This document shows positions 27,001 to 38,082 of a DNA stretch of 64,000 nt, piece by piece. Position 1 is the first letter of the stretch, and each line of letters opens with the position of its first letter. A program made the translations under genes and the position numbers. Under the pieces are notes generated by a model. It was not told the origin of the DNA. It saw only the letters and a list, made by a program, of their open reading frames with translations, and did not search any database. This DNA is from Clostridium bowmanii. Its GTDB lineage: Bacteria > Bacillota > Clostridia > Clostridiales > Clostridiaceae. The stretch spans positions 1-64,000 of the forward strand of contig NZ_JAHLDL010000006.1 of assembly GCF_018861315.1 (NCBI RefSeq), written 5' to 3'.

Positions 27001-28059
27001 TCATTTGGATATAACAGTTCCCTGATAGTAATGACTTAATATTTGGATATAATTTTTACCCTCTTTAGCCATGGCATCTGCACCCCATTGACTCATTCCC
27101 ACACCATGACCATATCCACTGCAATCTATTTCTACATTAGTTGCATTAAATGCTATTTCAAAATTGGATGATTTAAGTCCTAACATAGTTCTAAACTTAC
27201 TGCCTGTCATAGTTATACCTCCCACCTTAATATTTTTAACACTTCCTGCCTGGGTTCTGTCAATTATTGTTATTTGTTTTTTTATGATAGATGAGGTTAT
27301 CTTAGCCGTATTATAATTGTTATTTATAATTTGACTTAGCTCTTTGTATCCAAAAGTTTTACTGCTCTTAAAATTTGGTGCTCTTTCCTCGCCCCCGCTA
27401 TCTACACTCCTTAAATAAGGTATACTACTACTAAATACCTCCTCAGAATTTTCTGTTTTACCACTGCTAGTTGCAAAGTAATAAGGTTCCATTACTAAAG
27501 CATTGTTATAGGTTAATACTTGCCCCTCCGTACTCTTTACAGTCGTTTCAATTTTAGCCCAATTTTTTTGCGCTGAACTCTTATCCCATGATTTTATGCG
27601 TTCCTCTTTAGTCATATAAACTTGACAGTGCACTGTATCGCATAAATTAGCCCCATTAGCATTTTTACATGTAATTCCACCTAATTCAGTAACATGAGCT
27701 AATGCATAGGTTCTAGAAGCCACTGCTTGTGCTTTTAAAGCTTCCAGGCCGAATGCAGCAGGCATTTCTGCAGCTACAACTCCAGTAACATATTCTTCTA
27801 AAGTAAGTTCTTTAATTTTATTTTCTTTTGATATAAACACTTTAACCTTAGAAATTTTGGGGAGTGACTCAAATTTAATAATATTTTTAATTGAAATATC
27901 ATACTCCTCTGATTTAATTGCAGAGTTTTTATTTTTATTTAAGATTTTATTATCTCCTATGCCCACTATTAAAACAGAAGTTAAAACTATAAATACAATA
28001 AATGCAGTGATTAATATAAGGATGCTCTTCAAATGCACTGTAATAAAAACTCTTTTCAT
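27001..28059 (-). CDS. spoIID: Stage II sporulation protein D
   Basis: 352 residues with one N-terminal membrane segment (about 10-32). SpoIID is a lytic transglycosylase that works with SpoIIM and SpoIIP in engulfment. Seen: LEEYVTGVVAAEMPAAFGLE with the catalytic Glu, LKAQAVASRTYALAH, YFATSSGKTENSEEVF and the C-terminal GYGHGVGMSQWGADAMA. All are typical of the SpoIID/LytB family. The gene order murA, spoIID, spoIIQ is the standard Firmicutes one. Confidence 0.95.
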   Translation of the reverse strand: MKRVFITVHLKSILILITAFIVFIVLTSVLIVGIGDNKILNKNKNSAIKSEEYDISIKNIIKFESLPKISKVKVFISKENKIKELTLEEYVTGVVAAEMPAAFGLEALKAQAVASRTYALAHVTELGGITCKNANGANLCDTVHCQVYMTKEERIKSWDKSSAQKNWAKIETTVKSTEGQVLTYNNALVMEPYYFATSSGKTENSEEVFSSSIPYLRSVDSGGEERAPNFKSSKTFGYKELSQIINNNYNTAKITSSIIKKQITIIDRTQAGSVKNIKVGGITMTGSKFRTMLGLKSSNFEIAFNATNVEIDCSGYGHGVGMSQWGADAMAKEGKNYIQILSHYYQGTVISK

Positions 28060-28171
28060 CCTTTTCTCCTCTCCTTATAAAATAAACATTACTTTATACA
28101 TATTAAATAATTATATAGAATATTACTTTTTTCAAAGTCTAATTTCAATCAGGAAAGAAAATATACAAAAC

Positions 28172-28216
28172 TAAAAGAATTGAAATATACTAATAACTCA
28201 TATATTCCAATTCTTA
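28172..28216 (-). terminator. Terminator after murA
   Basis: AAGAATTGGAATATA pairs with TATATTTCAATTCTT, followed by TTAGTTTTG on the minus strand. Confidence 0.65.
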
Positions 28217-28254
28217 AATTTATATTATAATTGTAAATTTCATCATTTTTTTTA

Positions 28255-29520
28255 TTACTTACAATAACTCACTCTTTCTATGTCTGCGCCTAACCTCTTT
28301 AATTTTTCTTCAATTGAAACATAACCTCTATCAATATGATAGATATCCTCTATAACAGTTGTCCCCTCAGCTGTAAGACCTGCCAATATTAATGCCGCTC
28401 CTGCTCGTAAATCTGTAGCTTTAACTTCTGAGCCTGTAAAAGTATCTATACCTTCTATTACAGCACTCCTACCATCTATTTTTATATTTGCTCCCATTCT
28501 CTTTAATTCTACTGCCTGCATAAATCTATTTTCAAAAACAGTCTCTGTAATTATACTTGTACCTTTTACAGTACATAGTAAACTCATCATCTGAGCTTGC
28601 ATATCAGTGGGAAATCCTGGATATGGCATAGTTTTTATATCTATCGGGTTTAGCTTTTTCCTACCATCAACTATTATGCTATTCTTGTTGATTTCTACGG
28701 CTACTCCCATTTCTGTGAGCTTTGCTATTATTGGTTTTAAATGAACCTCATTAACACCATTAATTTTAAATAAACTCTTTGTTATTGCAGCAGTTATCAT
28801 AAATGTGCCTGCTTCTATCCTGTCATATATAGGTTTATGAACAACTTCTTTAAAATCTTTAACGCCTAAAATTCTTATAGTATCTGTTCCTTCACCACTT
28901 ATTTGTGCTCCCATAGCCTTTAAGAACATTGCCAAATCTACAATTTCTGGTTCTTCAGCAGCATTTCCTATTACTGTCTCACCCTCTGCAAGAGCTGCCG
29001 CCATCATTATATTTTCTGTAGCACCCACTGAAGGATAGTCTAAATATATGTTGCTACCTATTAATTTTTTTGCATTTGCTTCCACATATCCGTGGCCTAC
29101 CGTTATTTCTGCCCCCAAGGCTGATAATCCTTTTAAATGAAGGTCAATTGGCCTAGTTCCAATATTACAGCCTCCAGGTAAAGATATTTTAAAGTTTCCA
29201 AACCTTCCAAGCATAGGACCCATTATTAAAAAAGATGCCCTCATTTTCCTTACTAATTCATCATTTGACTCATTATCAAATAGATTGGCAGTATTAATTT
29301 TCACCCTATTATTCAATTTATCTATAATAACATTTGCTTTAAGAGATTTAAGCACCTCACAAATTACAAATACATCTTCAAGCATAGGCATATTTTCAAT
29401 GGTACAATTATTACCGTTTAGTATTGTTGCCGCAAGTATAGGCAGAACTGAATTTTTAGCTGCACTAATATTCACTTCACCTTCTAATTTTTTACCACCT
29501 TTTATGATTAACTTTTCCAT
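28255..29520 (-). CDS. murA: UDP-GlcNAc 1-carboxyvinyltransferase MurA
   Basis: 421 residues. First committed step of peptidoglycan synthesis: transfers enolpyruvate from PEP to UDP-GlcNAc; the fosfomycin target. Seen: GGKKLEGEVNISAAKNSVLP at the N-terminus with the conserved Lys-Asn, the Cys loop PGGCNIGTRPIDLHLKGL (the cysteine that fosfomycin attacks is present), and DLRAGAALILAGLTAEGTT near the end. It follows ywmB by 27 bases in an operon-like row. Confidence 0.96.
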   Translation of the reverse strand: MEKLIIKGGKKLEGEVNISAAKNSVLPILAATILNGNNCTIENMPMLEDVFVICEVLKSLKANVIIDKLNNRVKINTANLFDNESNDELVRKMRASFLIMGPMLGRFGNFKISLPGGCNIGTRPIDLHLKGLSALGAEITVGHGYVEANAKKLIGSNIYLDYPSVGATENIMMAAALAEGETVIGNAAEEPEIVDLAMFLKAMGAQISGEGTDTIRILGVKDFKEVVHKPIYDRIEAGTFMITAAITKSLFKINGVNEVHLKPIIAKLTEMGVAVEINKNSIIVDGRKKLNPIDIKTMPYPGFPTDMQAQMMSLLCTVKGTSIITETVFENRFMQAVELKRMGANIKIDGRSAVIEGIDTFTGSEVKATDLRAGAALILAGLTAEGTTVIEDIYHIDRGYVSIEEKLKRLGADIERVSYCK

Positions 29521-29547
29521 ATTTTTCCTCCATTAAATTGTTAATGT

Positions 29548-30267
29548 TTAATAAGTTATAATTATTTCAGGTGTTCCTATAATAATGTAGTTTCCAGATG
29601 AATAATTACATACAGCATAATTAAAATCAGTTAATTTGTTATTGTTTAACTTTTCATCATATCTTTTGGTATATGCCACAGTACTTAATCCATTATTTAT
29701 TTTTACAGTTTCAATATTTTCAGTTCCATGAGATTTTAAAATTTTTAGTATTTTTTCATTCACAGCATTTATATCTTCTACCCCTGAATTTGTAGCACTG
29801 TATGGAATTTTCGCCTTTAAGTATTGAAAATATTTAATATTTCCATCTCTATAACCAATACAATTACTAACCTTATTTTTAAGCGATTGTAAACCATTTT
29901 CACTTCCTATCTTGCTTATGTTTATAGTTACAACCTCCTCATTATTGTATTTTAATGATTCTATATATCCCTTAATATTTTCACCTAAAAAATCTATACA
30001 ATAGGAATTATCATTTTCAACAATATTTAATTTTATTTCACTGTTATTAAGTTCTAACTCATCTATTAAATTGTTACAAACTTCTTTTGGATTCTCATGG
30101 TTTTTAAATGTTGCCTTTAATCCATATTCTACAGTTTTACTTTTAGTTTGGATTAATATTTCATCAAATAAATTAACTCCATCCTTTGCATTTGATAATC
30201 TAACATTTATTTGCAAAATAATTAGGCACAATACTATACACAAAAGCGTAATGTTTTTTCTTTTCAT
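29548..30267 (-). CDS. ywmB: YwmB family protein (DUF1779)
   Basis: 239 residues with an N-terminal signal or anchor (ITLLCIVLCLIILQINVRLS) and a secreted rest. The sequence has few strong motifs, but the gene lies exactly where ywmB lies in Bacillus, between atpC and murA, and the size fits the DUF1779 family (TATA-box-binding-like fold by structure). Its function is not known; sporulation or cell-wall roles are suggested only by neighbours. Start ATG at 30267 follows GGGGG. Confidence 0.65.
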   Translation of the reverse strand: MKRKNITLLCIVLCLIILQINVRLSNAKDGVNLFDEILIQTKSKTVEYGLKATFKNHENPKEVCNNLIDELELNNSEIKLNIVENDNSYCIDFLGENIKGYIESLKYNNEEVVTINISKIGSENGLQSLKNKVSNCIGYRDGNIKYFQYLKAKIPYSATNSGVEDINAVNEKILKILKSHGTENIETVKINNGLSTVAYTKRYDEKLNNNKLTDFNYAVCNYSSGNYIIIGTPEIIITY

Positions 30268-30502
30268 TTTATCCCCCTACCCTTCAATTAAATTGTTGAC
30301 CATAATTTATCTTTTTATTCTAAAACTATGGCTTATTAATAATTTGTTATTAATAAAATCATCCCTCAGCACAAATGTGAAGAGGGCTATTTGATTTATT
30401 ATAAATAGGGGTATTTTCGTAAAACATTTAACAATATATCATTTCACTATATTATTAATATATAAAATTTTATTAGAAACGTGCACAAAAGAATTTAGAC
30501 GC

Positions 30503-30536
30503 AAAAAAATGGAGATAAATTAATATCTCCATTTTA
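30503..30536 (-). terminator. Terminator of the atp operon
   Basis: AAAATGGAGATA and TATCTCCATTTT form a clean stem followed by TTTTGC on the minus strand, directly after atpC. Confidence 0.88.
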
Positions 30537-30542
30537 GAATAT

Positions 30543-30941
30543 CTAGCCTTTTGTCTTCATTCTCATAATTGATCTTAGAATAGCATTCTCTGTTCTTTTA
30601 AACCCAATTCTATCTCCATGAAGCAATCTCTCTTCTGCTCTTTCTTTAGCAAGTCTTGCTCTTTCCATATCTATATCCTCTGGCCATTCACAAGCACTGC
30701 ATAACATTTCTACCTCACCCTTTTGTACTCTTAAAACCCCAGTAGAGGTAAAGGCTTTTAGCTCTTTCCCACTTAAATCTATAAACGTTGTAACTGTGGG
30801 TTTAAGTGGAGCTACCATAGGAACGTGATTCGCAAGAATACCAAATCTACCATCATCACTCTCTGTATTTAAACTTAGGATTTCACCACTATAAAACTCC
30901 TTTTCAGGAGTAAGTATAGTAAGTTTCATATGATTTTCCAT
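30543..30941 (-). CDS. atpC: ATP synthase epsilon subunit
   Basis: 132 residues. Central-stalk subunit of F1. The N-terminal beta-sandwich shows LTILTPEKEFYSGEI and GRFGILANHVPMVAPLKP; the C-terminal helices begin at RARLAKERAEERLL. I use ATG at 30941, with AAGGT six bases upstream, rather than the one at 30962. Last gene of the operon, ended by a strong hairpin. Confidence 0.93.
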   Translation of the reverse strand: MENHMKLTILTPEKEFYSGEILSLNTESDDGRFGILANHVPMVAPLKPTVTTFIDLSGKELKAFTSTGVLRVQKGEVEMLCSACEWPEDIDMERARLAKERAEERLLHGDRIGFKRTENAILRSIMRMKTKG

Positions 30942-30984
30942 ATAAATACCTTGACCTTTCATATTACATATTCTTAAAGATACC

Positions 30985-32397
<1,413 letters not shown>

Positions 32398-32403
32398 TTA
32401 CCT

Positions 32404-32491
32404 TTGAGCTTCCTTATCTCAAATTACTTTTGAGCTTCCTTATCTCAAATTACTTTTGAGCTTCCTTATCTCAAATTACTTTTGAGCTTCC
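32404..32491 (-). repeat. 26-base tandem repeat at the end of atpG
   Basis: Three identical 26-base units (32404-32429, 32430-32455, 32456-32481) and the first 10 bases of a fourth. On the minus strand the unit reads AAGTAATTTGAGATAAGGAAGCTCAA. The third unit holds the atpG stop codon, so the last codons of atpG (EAQK-stop) have been copied twice more downstream, filling the gap before atpD. Confidence 0.95.
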
Positions 32492-33327
32492 GCTCCTCCA
32501 ACTATTTCCGAAATTTCTTGTGTAATTGCACTTTGTCTAATTCTATTATAACTTAAATTAAGTTTATCAAGTATATCATTAGCGTTGCTCGTAGCTGATC
32601 CCATAGACTCCATCCTAGCCCTGTGTTCACTTGCTTTCGAATGTAGCAATGAATTCAGCATCTTGCCACTTAAATATAAGTTCGTAATTTCATATATTGC
32701 TTTTTTATCTAATGCTCCAATATCTACATAATCTTTAGTATTCTCTTCATTATGAGAATTTAAAGGAAGTATCTTTTCGATTTTAACTTCATTTTTAAGG
32801 GCTGAAATAAGTTTTTTATAAACAATATAAATTTCGCCTATTTCACCACTTGTATACATATTAAGTGCATGATTAATAATAGTTGTAGCTTCCTTTAGGC
32901 TAGGTGGTTCTAATATTTCTACGTATTCAGCCACAGTTTCGATGTCAAGCTTTTTAAATATAGCTCTTCCCTTTTGGCCAACAACAATTACACTACACTC
33001 TTCTTTATTAGCTTTTAAAGTATCTATGATTTCATTTACTACTGACCAATTAAAGCCACCACAAAGACCTGTGTCTGAGGTCAATACAACATACAGCTTT
33101 TTGCTGCTATCATTTCCTCGTATATAAAAATTATCACCTTCATAATTATCTTTAACTTGCATTATAGTTTCGCAAAGCCCGTCTAAATAATTATTGCTAA
33201 TATCTACTTTATCTTTTATTTTTTTATATTTGGATGTGGCAACGAGTCCCATGGCTCTGGTGATTTTTGTAGTGTTTGTTATGGATTTTATTCTTCTCTT
33301 AATTGCAACAAGCCCCATACCTGCCAT
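32476..33327 (-). CDS. atpG: ATP synthase gamma subunit
   Basis: 283 residues. Rotor shaft of F1. The two terminal coiled helices are clear: AIKRRIKSITNTTKITRAMG at the start and RMESMGSATSNANDILDKLN at the end. Start ATG at 33327 follows GGAGAGGTG. The stop codon and final codons lie inside a 26-base tandem repeat. Confidence 0.96.
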   Translation of the reverse strand: MAGMGLVAIKRRIKSITNTTKITRAMGLVATSKYKKIKDKVDISNNYLDGLCETIMQVKDNYEGDNFYIRGNDSSKKLYVVLTSDTGLCGGFNWSVVNEIIDTLKANKEECSVIVVGQKGRAIFKKLDIETVAEYVEILEPPSLKEATTIINHALNMYTSGEIGEIYIVYKKLISALKNEVKIEKILPLNSHNEENTKDYVDIGALDKKAIYEITNLYLSGKMLNSLLHSKASEHRARMESMGSATSNANDILDKLNLSYNRIRQSAITQEISEIVGGAEAQK

Positions 33328-33421
33328 GTTTCACCTCTCCTTAGCCTTCATAAACAATATATGAAGGCAAATTAATTATCACCTAAAGGTGCTGTGTTAA
33401 CTATTTCCTTGTGAAATAAGG

Positions 33422-34939
33422 TTAATACTTTTCAATTGAAAATATTTTCTTAAACTCTTCTATAGCATCAATAAGTTGCTCCTTTAGTTTATCATCTAGC
33501 TTACCATTGTCTACTATTGTTTTGCCTACATCTCTGTGATGTGTATCCATGTACTCCAAAAATTCACTTTCGAATCTAGTTATTTGATGTACTGGAATAT
33601 CCGTAAGATAGTTATTAGTTCCAGCAAAGAAAATCATAACTTGCTTTTCTACTGGCATTGGCGTATATTGATCTTGCTTTAAAATTTCGATTAATCTTTT
33701 ACCTTTTTCAAGTCTCATTTTCGCATCTTTATCAAGATCCGTACCGAATTGAGCAAAAGCTGCAAGCTCCCTATATTGAGCTAGTTCTAGTCTTAAAGTT
33801 CCGGTAACTTGTTTCATGGCTTTTATTTGAGCATTTCCACCAACTCTTGATACAGATATTCCCGCATTAACAGCTGGTCTTTGTCCTGAATGAAATAATT
33901 CAGCCTCAAGAAATATTTGCCCATCTGTTATAGAAATAACATTAGTTGGTATATAAGCGGTAACATCACCTGCAAGAGTTTCTATTATAGGAAGGGCAGT
34001 TAATGATCCCCCGCCCAATTTATCTGAAAGTTTTGCTGCTCTTTCCAGTAGTCTTGAATGAATATAAAATATATCTCCTGGATAAGCTTCTCTGCCCGGT
34101 GGTCTACGGAGTAATAATGACATAGCTCTATAGGCTACTGCATGTTTAGATAAATCATCATATACTATTAATACATTCTTACCATTATGCATAAAGTATT
34201 CACCCATACTACATCCGGCATAAGGTGCCAAATATTGAAGTGGCGCTGAGTGAGATGCTGTAGATGCTACAACTATTGTATAATCCAATGCCCCCATTTC
34301 AGATAATGTATTAACAATATGGGCAACAGTAGATTGCTTTTGACCAATGGCTACATATATGCACACAACATCTTTACCCTTTTGATTTAAAATAGTATCT
34401 ATAGTTAGTGCCGTTTTACCTGTTTGTCTATCTCCAATTATAAGTTCCCTTTGACCTCTTCCAATTGGTACCATAGAGTCTATCGACTTTATTCCCGTTT
34501 GAAGAGGTACTTTAACCGATTGCCTTTCAATAACTCCAGGGGCTTCTACTTCTACTGGCCTTGACTCTGTAGTCTTAACTGGGCCTTTACCGTCTATTGG
34601 TACACCTAAAGCATTTACAACTCTTCCCAGCAATGCTTCCCCTACAGGTACTTCCACTACTTTACCAGTTCTTTTTACTATATCGCCTTCTTTGATTCCC
34701 TTTTCAGGTCCCAAAAGTACGCAACCAACATTGTCTTGCTCTAAATTTAGTGCCATACCAAATATCCCGTTAGGAAATTCTAAAAGTTCATTTTCCATAC
34801 ATTCATCTAGCCCATACACTCTGGCAATTCCATCACCTATTTGAATTATAGTTCCTGAGTCAACAGTGTCAATTTTCTTTTCATATCTTTCTATTTCTTT
34901 CTTTATTATGGATGTTATTTCTTCTGGTTTTATATTCAT
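33422..34939 (-). CDS. atpA: ATP synthase alpha subunit
   Basis: 505 residues, the usual length. Non-catalytic nucleotide-binding subunit of F1. Walker [37 protein letters not shown] and [20 protein letters not shown] are seen. ATG at 34939 follows GAGGTG. It comes 16 bases after atpH. Confidence 0.97.
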   Translation of the reverse strand: MNIKPEEITSIIKKEIERYEKKIDTVDSGTIIQIGDGIARVYGLDECMENELLEFPNGIFGMALNLEQDNVGCVLLGPEKGIKEGDIVKRTGKVVEVPVGEALLGRVVNALGVPIDGKGPVKTTESRPVEVEAPGVIERQSVKVPLQTGIKSIDSMVPIGRGQRELIIGDRQTGKTALTIDTILNQKGKDVVCIYVAIGQKQSTVAHIVNTLSEMGALDYTIVVASTASHSAPLQYLAPYAGCSMGEYFMHNGKNVLIVYDDLSKHAVAYRAMSLLLRRPPGREAYPGDIFYIHSRLLERAAKLSDKLGGGSLTALPIIETLAGDVTAYIPTNVISITDGQIFLEAELFHSGQRPAVNAGISVSRVGGNAQIKAMKQVTGTLRLELAQYRELAAFAQFGTDLDKDAKMRLEKGKRLIEILKQDQYTPMPVEKQVMIFFAGTNNYLTDIPVHQITRFESEFLEYMDTHHRDVGKTIVDNGKLDDKLKEQLIDAIEEFKKIFSIEKY

Positions 34940-34955
34940 AAACTCACCTCTATTC

Positions 34956-35489
34956 CTATTTCAACATTAGTTTTTTCATATCTTCTAGTCTACTTTTTAT
35001 TGTGCCATCAATAACGTCATCGCCAACTCTTATATATACTCCACCAATAACATTTTTATCTAATTTTTCATCAAATATAATTTTTTTATCATACATCTTG
35101 TATAATTTCATGCGCAAAGTTTCTCTTTCTAAGTCCAAAAGGGGTATTACTGTTTTAACCTCTACCAATAGAGTATTATTACGTTCTAGATTGATTTTTT
35201 CCATTTCTTTAAGTTTTTGCTCAGTAAATAATATTCTATCTTTTTCTATAAGAATAAGTAAAAAAGATAAAAGGTCCTCATCAATTCTGCCCTTAAAAAT
35301 CCTAATAAACATCTTCTTCTTTTGGGAAGTACTTATTTGTGGATATTTAATGACTTTTAAAAACTCAGCATCATTCTTCATAAGTGAAACAATTTCTCTA
35401 AGATCAGTTAAGTATTCTTCTACTTTTCCTTTTTCCTCAGCAACTGTATATAGTGCCAATGCATATCTTTTGTCTAAGTATTCATACAT
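34956..35489 (-). CDS. atpH: ATP synthase delta subunit
   Basis: 177 residues. Links F1 to the peripheral stalk. The N-terminal helical bundle starts [15 protein letters not shown]; the C-terminal part has [20 protein letters not shown], the family signature. Its start is one base after the atpF stop, so translation is probably coupled. Confidence 0.93.
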   Translation of the reverse strand: MYEYLDKRYALALYTVAEEKGKVEEYLTDLREIVSLMKNDAEFLKVIKYPQISTSQKKKMFIRIFKGRIDEDLLSFLLILIEKDRILFTEQKLKEMEKINLERNNTLLVEVKTVIPLLDLERETLRMKLYKMYDKKIIFDEKLDKNVIGGVYIRVGDDVIDGTIKSRLEDMKKLMLK

Positions 35490-35490
35490 A

Positions 35491-35973
35491 TCAGCTACCT
35501 ACCTTAGAAATAAAGTCCTCAATCAATCTTCTATGTTCTTTTTCATCAATATGCTGTTCAAGAGCTTTTTCGGACAATATTAAAGATAAATCTATAACTT
35601 GCTTTTTAATTTCACTTTGTGCTTTTTCTGCTTCTCTTTCAATTTCCACTCTAGATCTTTCAATGATAAGTGTAGCTTCTTGCCTTGCATCTTCAATTAA
35701 TTCGCTAGACATTTTTTCTGCCTTTTGCTTATATATTTCGACTATTTCCTTGCCTTCTTTTTTCGCTAACTTTAGTTTTTCACCATTTTCTATTTTTAAT
35801 TTATTAGCTTCCTCTTTATCCATCCTTGCTTTTTCAAAAGAAGAATCTAATTCCTGTTTTCTTGTATTCAAAATCTTATTTACTGGTTTAAACAGATAAC
35901 GTTTAGCAATGAAAAGTAGTATGAGGAAATTTATCATCGCAGCTATAATATTACCTAAATCCATCTCTATCAT
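35491..35973 (-). CDS. atpF: ATP synthase subunit b
   Basis: 160 residues. Peripheral stalk of Fo. One N-terminal membrane segment (about 8-28, MINFLILLFIAKRYLFKPV) and a long charged coiled coil. No good ribosome site is seen before ATG 35973 or the in-frame ATG at 35964, so the exact start is open and translation may depend on coupling with atpE. Confidence 0.93.
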   Translation of the reverse strand: MIEMDLGNIIAAMINFLILLFIAKRYLFKPVNKILNTRKQELDSSFEKARMDKEEANKLKIENGEKLKLAKKEGKEIVEIYKQKAEKMSSELIEDARQEATLIIERSRVEIEREAEKAQSEIKKQVIDLSLILSEKALEQHIDEKEHRRLIEDFISKVGS

Positions 35974-36051
35974 ATAAAATCACGGCTTATAAGATTCTTT
36001 TATCCTTATGCAAACCGAGACTTTCACCTACCTTCCTTTTACTATTTCACT

Positions 36052-36300
36052 TTAACCTTTTACACCAAGTAAAATTAGTAATAACGCTATTAAGAAACCA
36101 TAGATAGCTGTTGCTTCAGATAACGCACCACCTATAACTAATGCTCTAATTATTTTATCACTAGCTTCTGGCTGTTTTGCAATACCTTCTACAGCTTTTG
36201 CTGTAGCATTTCCCGTTCCTATACCACCACCTATAACTCCAATAGCTGCTATTCCTGCTCCGATTGCTGACATTCCTGCTATAAATCCTGCTGAATCCAT
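36052..36300 (-). CDS. atpE: ATP synthase subunit c
   Basis: 82 residues, two hydrophobic helices with a short polar loop ([10 protein letters not shown]). Forms the proton- or sodium-driven ring. The carboxylate in helix 2 is the Glu in [17 protein letters not shown]. Glutamate plus nearby Ser/Thr leaves sodium coupling possible; helix 1 around [14 protein letters not shown] should be compared with known sodium-binding rings before deciding. AGGAGG precedes the ATG. Confidence 0.95.
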   Translation of the reverse strand: MDSAGFIAGMSAIGAGIAAIGVIGGGIGTGNATAKAVEGIAKQPEASDKIIRALVIGGALSEATAIYGFLIALLLILLGVKG

Positions 36301-36327
36301 AAAAAATTCCTCCTATTCATTTTTATT

Positions 36328-37008
36328 TTAGTGTTCTGAAATTATTACAATATTAATCATTGTTAACATTACAAAAATAACCATTTGGATAGTACCATCA
36401 AATAAATCAAAATACATATGTAATGGTATTGGTATTCCCAGCTGAGCCACCCAAGTAATTTTACTAAGTGAACTATAAGCCAATTCCATAATTATAGTTG
36501 ACGCAAACATATTTCCAAATAATCTTAAACTTAAAGATATTGGTAACATAATTCTCTCCATTATATTTATGGGAAGTAATACAGCTACTGGTTTCGCATA
36601 TCCAGTAAAATAATGCAAAATACCAACTTTTTTGATTGTATAGCCCTGTATTACCATAAATGTAATAAGGCCCATTCCCAAAGTTGTACTGAAATCTGTA
36701 GTGGGTGGCTTTATTCCAAATAGCCCTACGAAATTCATTGCTATAAGATAAATTCCTAGAGTACCTATAAATGGAACAAAACTTTTAAAATCTTTACCCA
36801 TAGTATCTTCTACTGTTTTCCCAACAAATTCTACAAGAATTTCAACTATGCTTTGCTTTTTGTCTGGAATTTTTTTAAGATTTAAATTAATAAATGCTAT
36901 TAGTAAGCTCAGTCCCAAAACTATTACCCACTGCACTATTAAACTAAGAGTAATTTGAAAATTATACCCAAATAAATTCACACTAGGTAATTGTGTAATT
37001 TGTCCCAC
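36328..37008 (-). CDS. atpB: ATP synthase subunit a
   Basis: 226 residues with five to six membrane segments. Stator channel of Fo. The conserved arginine is in PISLSLRLFGNMFASTII; a C-terminal segment with FDLFDGTIQMVIFVMLTMI is typical. GTG start at 37008, four bases after the atpI stop. Confidence 0.95.
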   Translation of the reverse strand: MGQITQLPSVNLFGYNFQITLSLIVQWVIVLGLSLLIAFINLNLKKIPDKKQSIVEILVEFVGKTVEDTMGKDFKSFVPFIGTLGIYLIAMNFVGLFGIKPPTTDFSTTLGMGLITFMVIQGYTIKKVGILHYFTGYAKPVAVLLPINIMERIMLPISLSLRLFGNMFASTIIMELAYSSLSKITWVAQLGIPIPLHMYFDLFDGTIQMVIFVMLTMINIVIISEH

Positions 37009-37012
37009 TTAC

Positions 37013-37387
37013 TCACTTCCCTTCACACTCTTTAATATTAATTCCGTAAAGTACTAGAGAAATAAATTGTGAAGTATACCCTAATATAAACGCAATTATA
37101 GCAAAATGAAGATAATTAAAAACCATTAAGCCTACTGTGCACACTATAATCACCCTAAAAAAAAGTCCAAAAAAGGTAATAACCCCATATTTACTGTTTG
37201 CTTTGCCTAATATAAAGTTAACAGATATTAAATTACATAATAAACTAATACTTGCTAATACTAGACCCAATAAAAAAAACACTGCATATTCTCTATTAAT
37301 AAAATAAGTTACAGTAGTTCCAATGAGTGCAATAAAAAAATTAAAATAGTTAATTTTCTTATACATCTGCGTCGACTTAATATTCAC
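37013..37387 (-). CDS. atpI: ATP synthase subunit I
   Basis: About 124 residues with four predicted membrane segments. AtpI helps assemble the c-ring. The sequence itself is not strongly conserved; the call rests on topology and its place as first gene before atpB. GTG at 37387 has GAGGGG nine bases ahead, so I prefer it to the upstream TTG at 37423. A TATAAT at 37423-37428 (minus strand) with a weak -35 may be the operon promoter. Confidence 0.8.
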   Translation of the reverse strand: MNIKSTQMYKKINYFNFFIALIGTTVTYFINREYAVFFLLGLVLASISLLCNLISVNFILGKANSKYGVITFFGLFFRVIIVCTVGLMVFNYLHFAIIAFILGYTSQFISLVLYGINIKECEGK

Positions 37388-37429
37388 GTTTTTATTCCCC
37401 TCGCTCTTAACTAATAAAATCAATTATAG

Positions 37430-38011
37430 TCTACTAATTTTCATAAATAAAACCTAGAATTTCTCATTTTTTCAAGGTATATGCCTCTATGAGTTGATTT
37501 GGTATAGAATATCCTATGTTTCTTCTAAATTGCTCTATATTATGATATATTGCGTCTATGCAAATAATCCATGCTTCCATTATTCAATTAATCTATTTCT
37601 TTTAATATGCTCAATATTCAAAATATTCACAATACTCATACCGTGGATTTCAATAACAGCGATTTCATTGGCCTTTGTGAACTTTACAACATAATTTTTA
37701 TTTAGTTAAACATTTACAAAAAAAATAAAAAATAATACAATCATAACTAATCTTTTATTTTTTATAAACAATTGCAATAAATTATTTTTTATTAAGTCAT
37801 TTTTATTTATAATTTCTTTACTATTCAGGTTATTTTTATCTTTAATGCTTTATAATATACCTAGTTTTTTTAACATTTTAATGGGCATAGGCTTTTAAAT
37901 AACTCATATCAGGATAATCAATACATTAAACCCCCTTTAATTATTTCTCCCGCTTATGATTTTTTTCATATTTCAAACCGTTATTTTAGACAATATTACT
38001 TGTAAAAACGA
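37430..38011. other. Intergenic gap between wecB and atpI
   Basis: About 580 AT-rich bases. The minus strand has a 40-codon open stretch (around 37600-37710) that includes KFTKANEIAVIEIHGMSIVN and ends in a stop, with no start or ribosome site; it may be a gene remnant. The atp operon promoter should lie at the low end of the gap. I see no other clear feature. Confidence 0.4.
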
Positions 38012-38027
38012 ACAAAAAAAAAAGAAA

Positions 38028-38055
38028 AAAAGTATTAGAAAACTAATTTCTAATA
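38028..38055 (-). terminator. Terminator after wecB
   Basis: AAGTATTAGAAA and TTTCTAATACTT form a stem followed by a long T-rich run on the minus strand, isolating wecB from the atp operon. Confidence 0.85.
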
Positions 38056-38082
38056 CTTGTTAAGTGAATTTCTATATAAATC

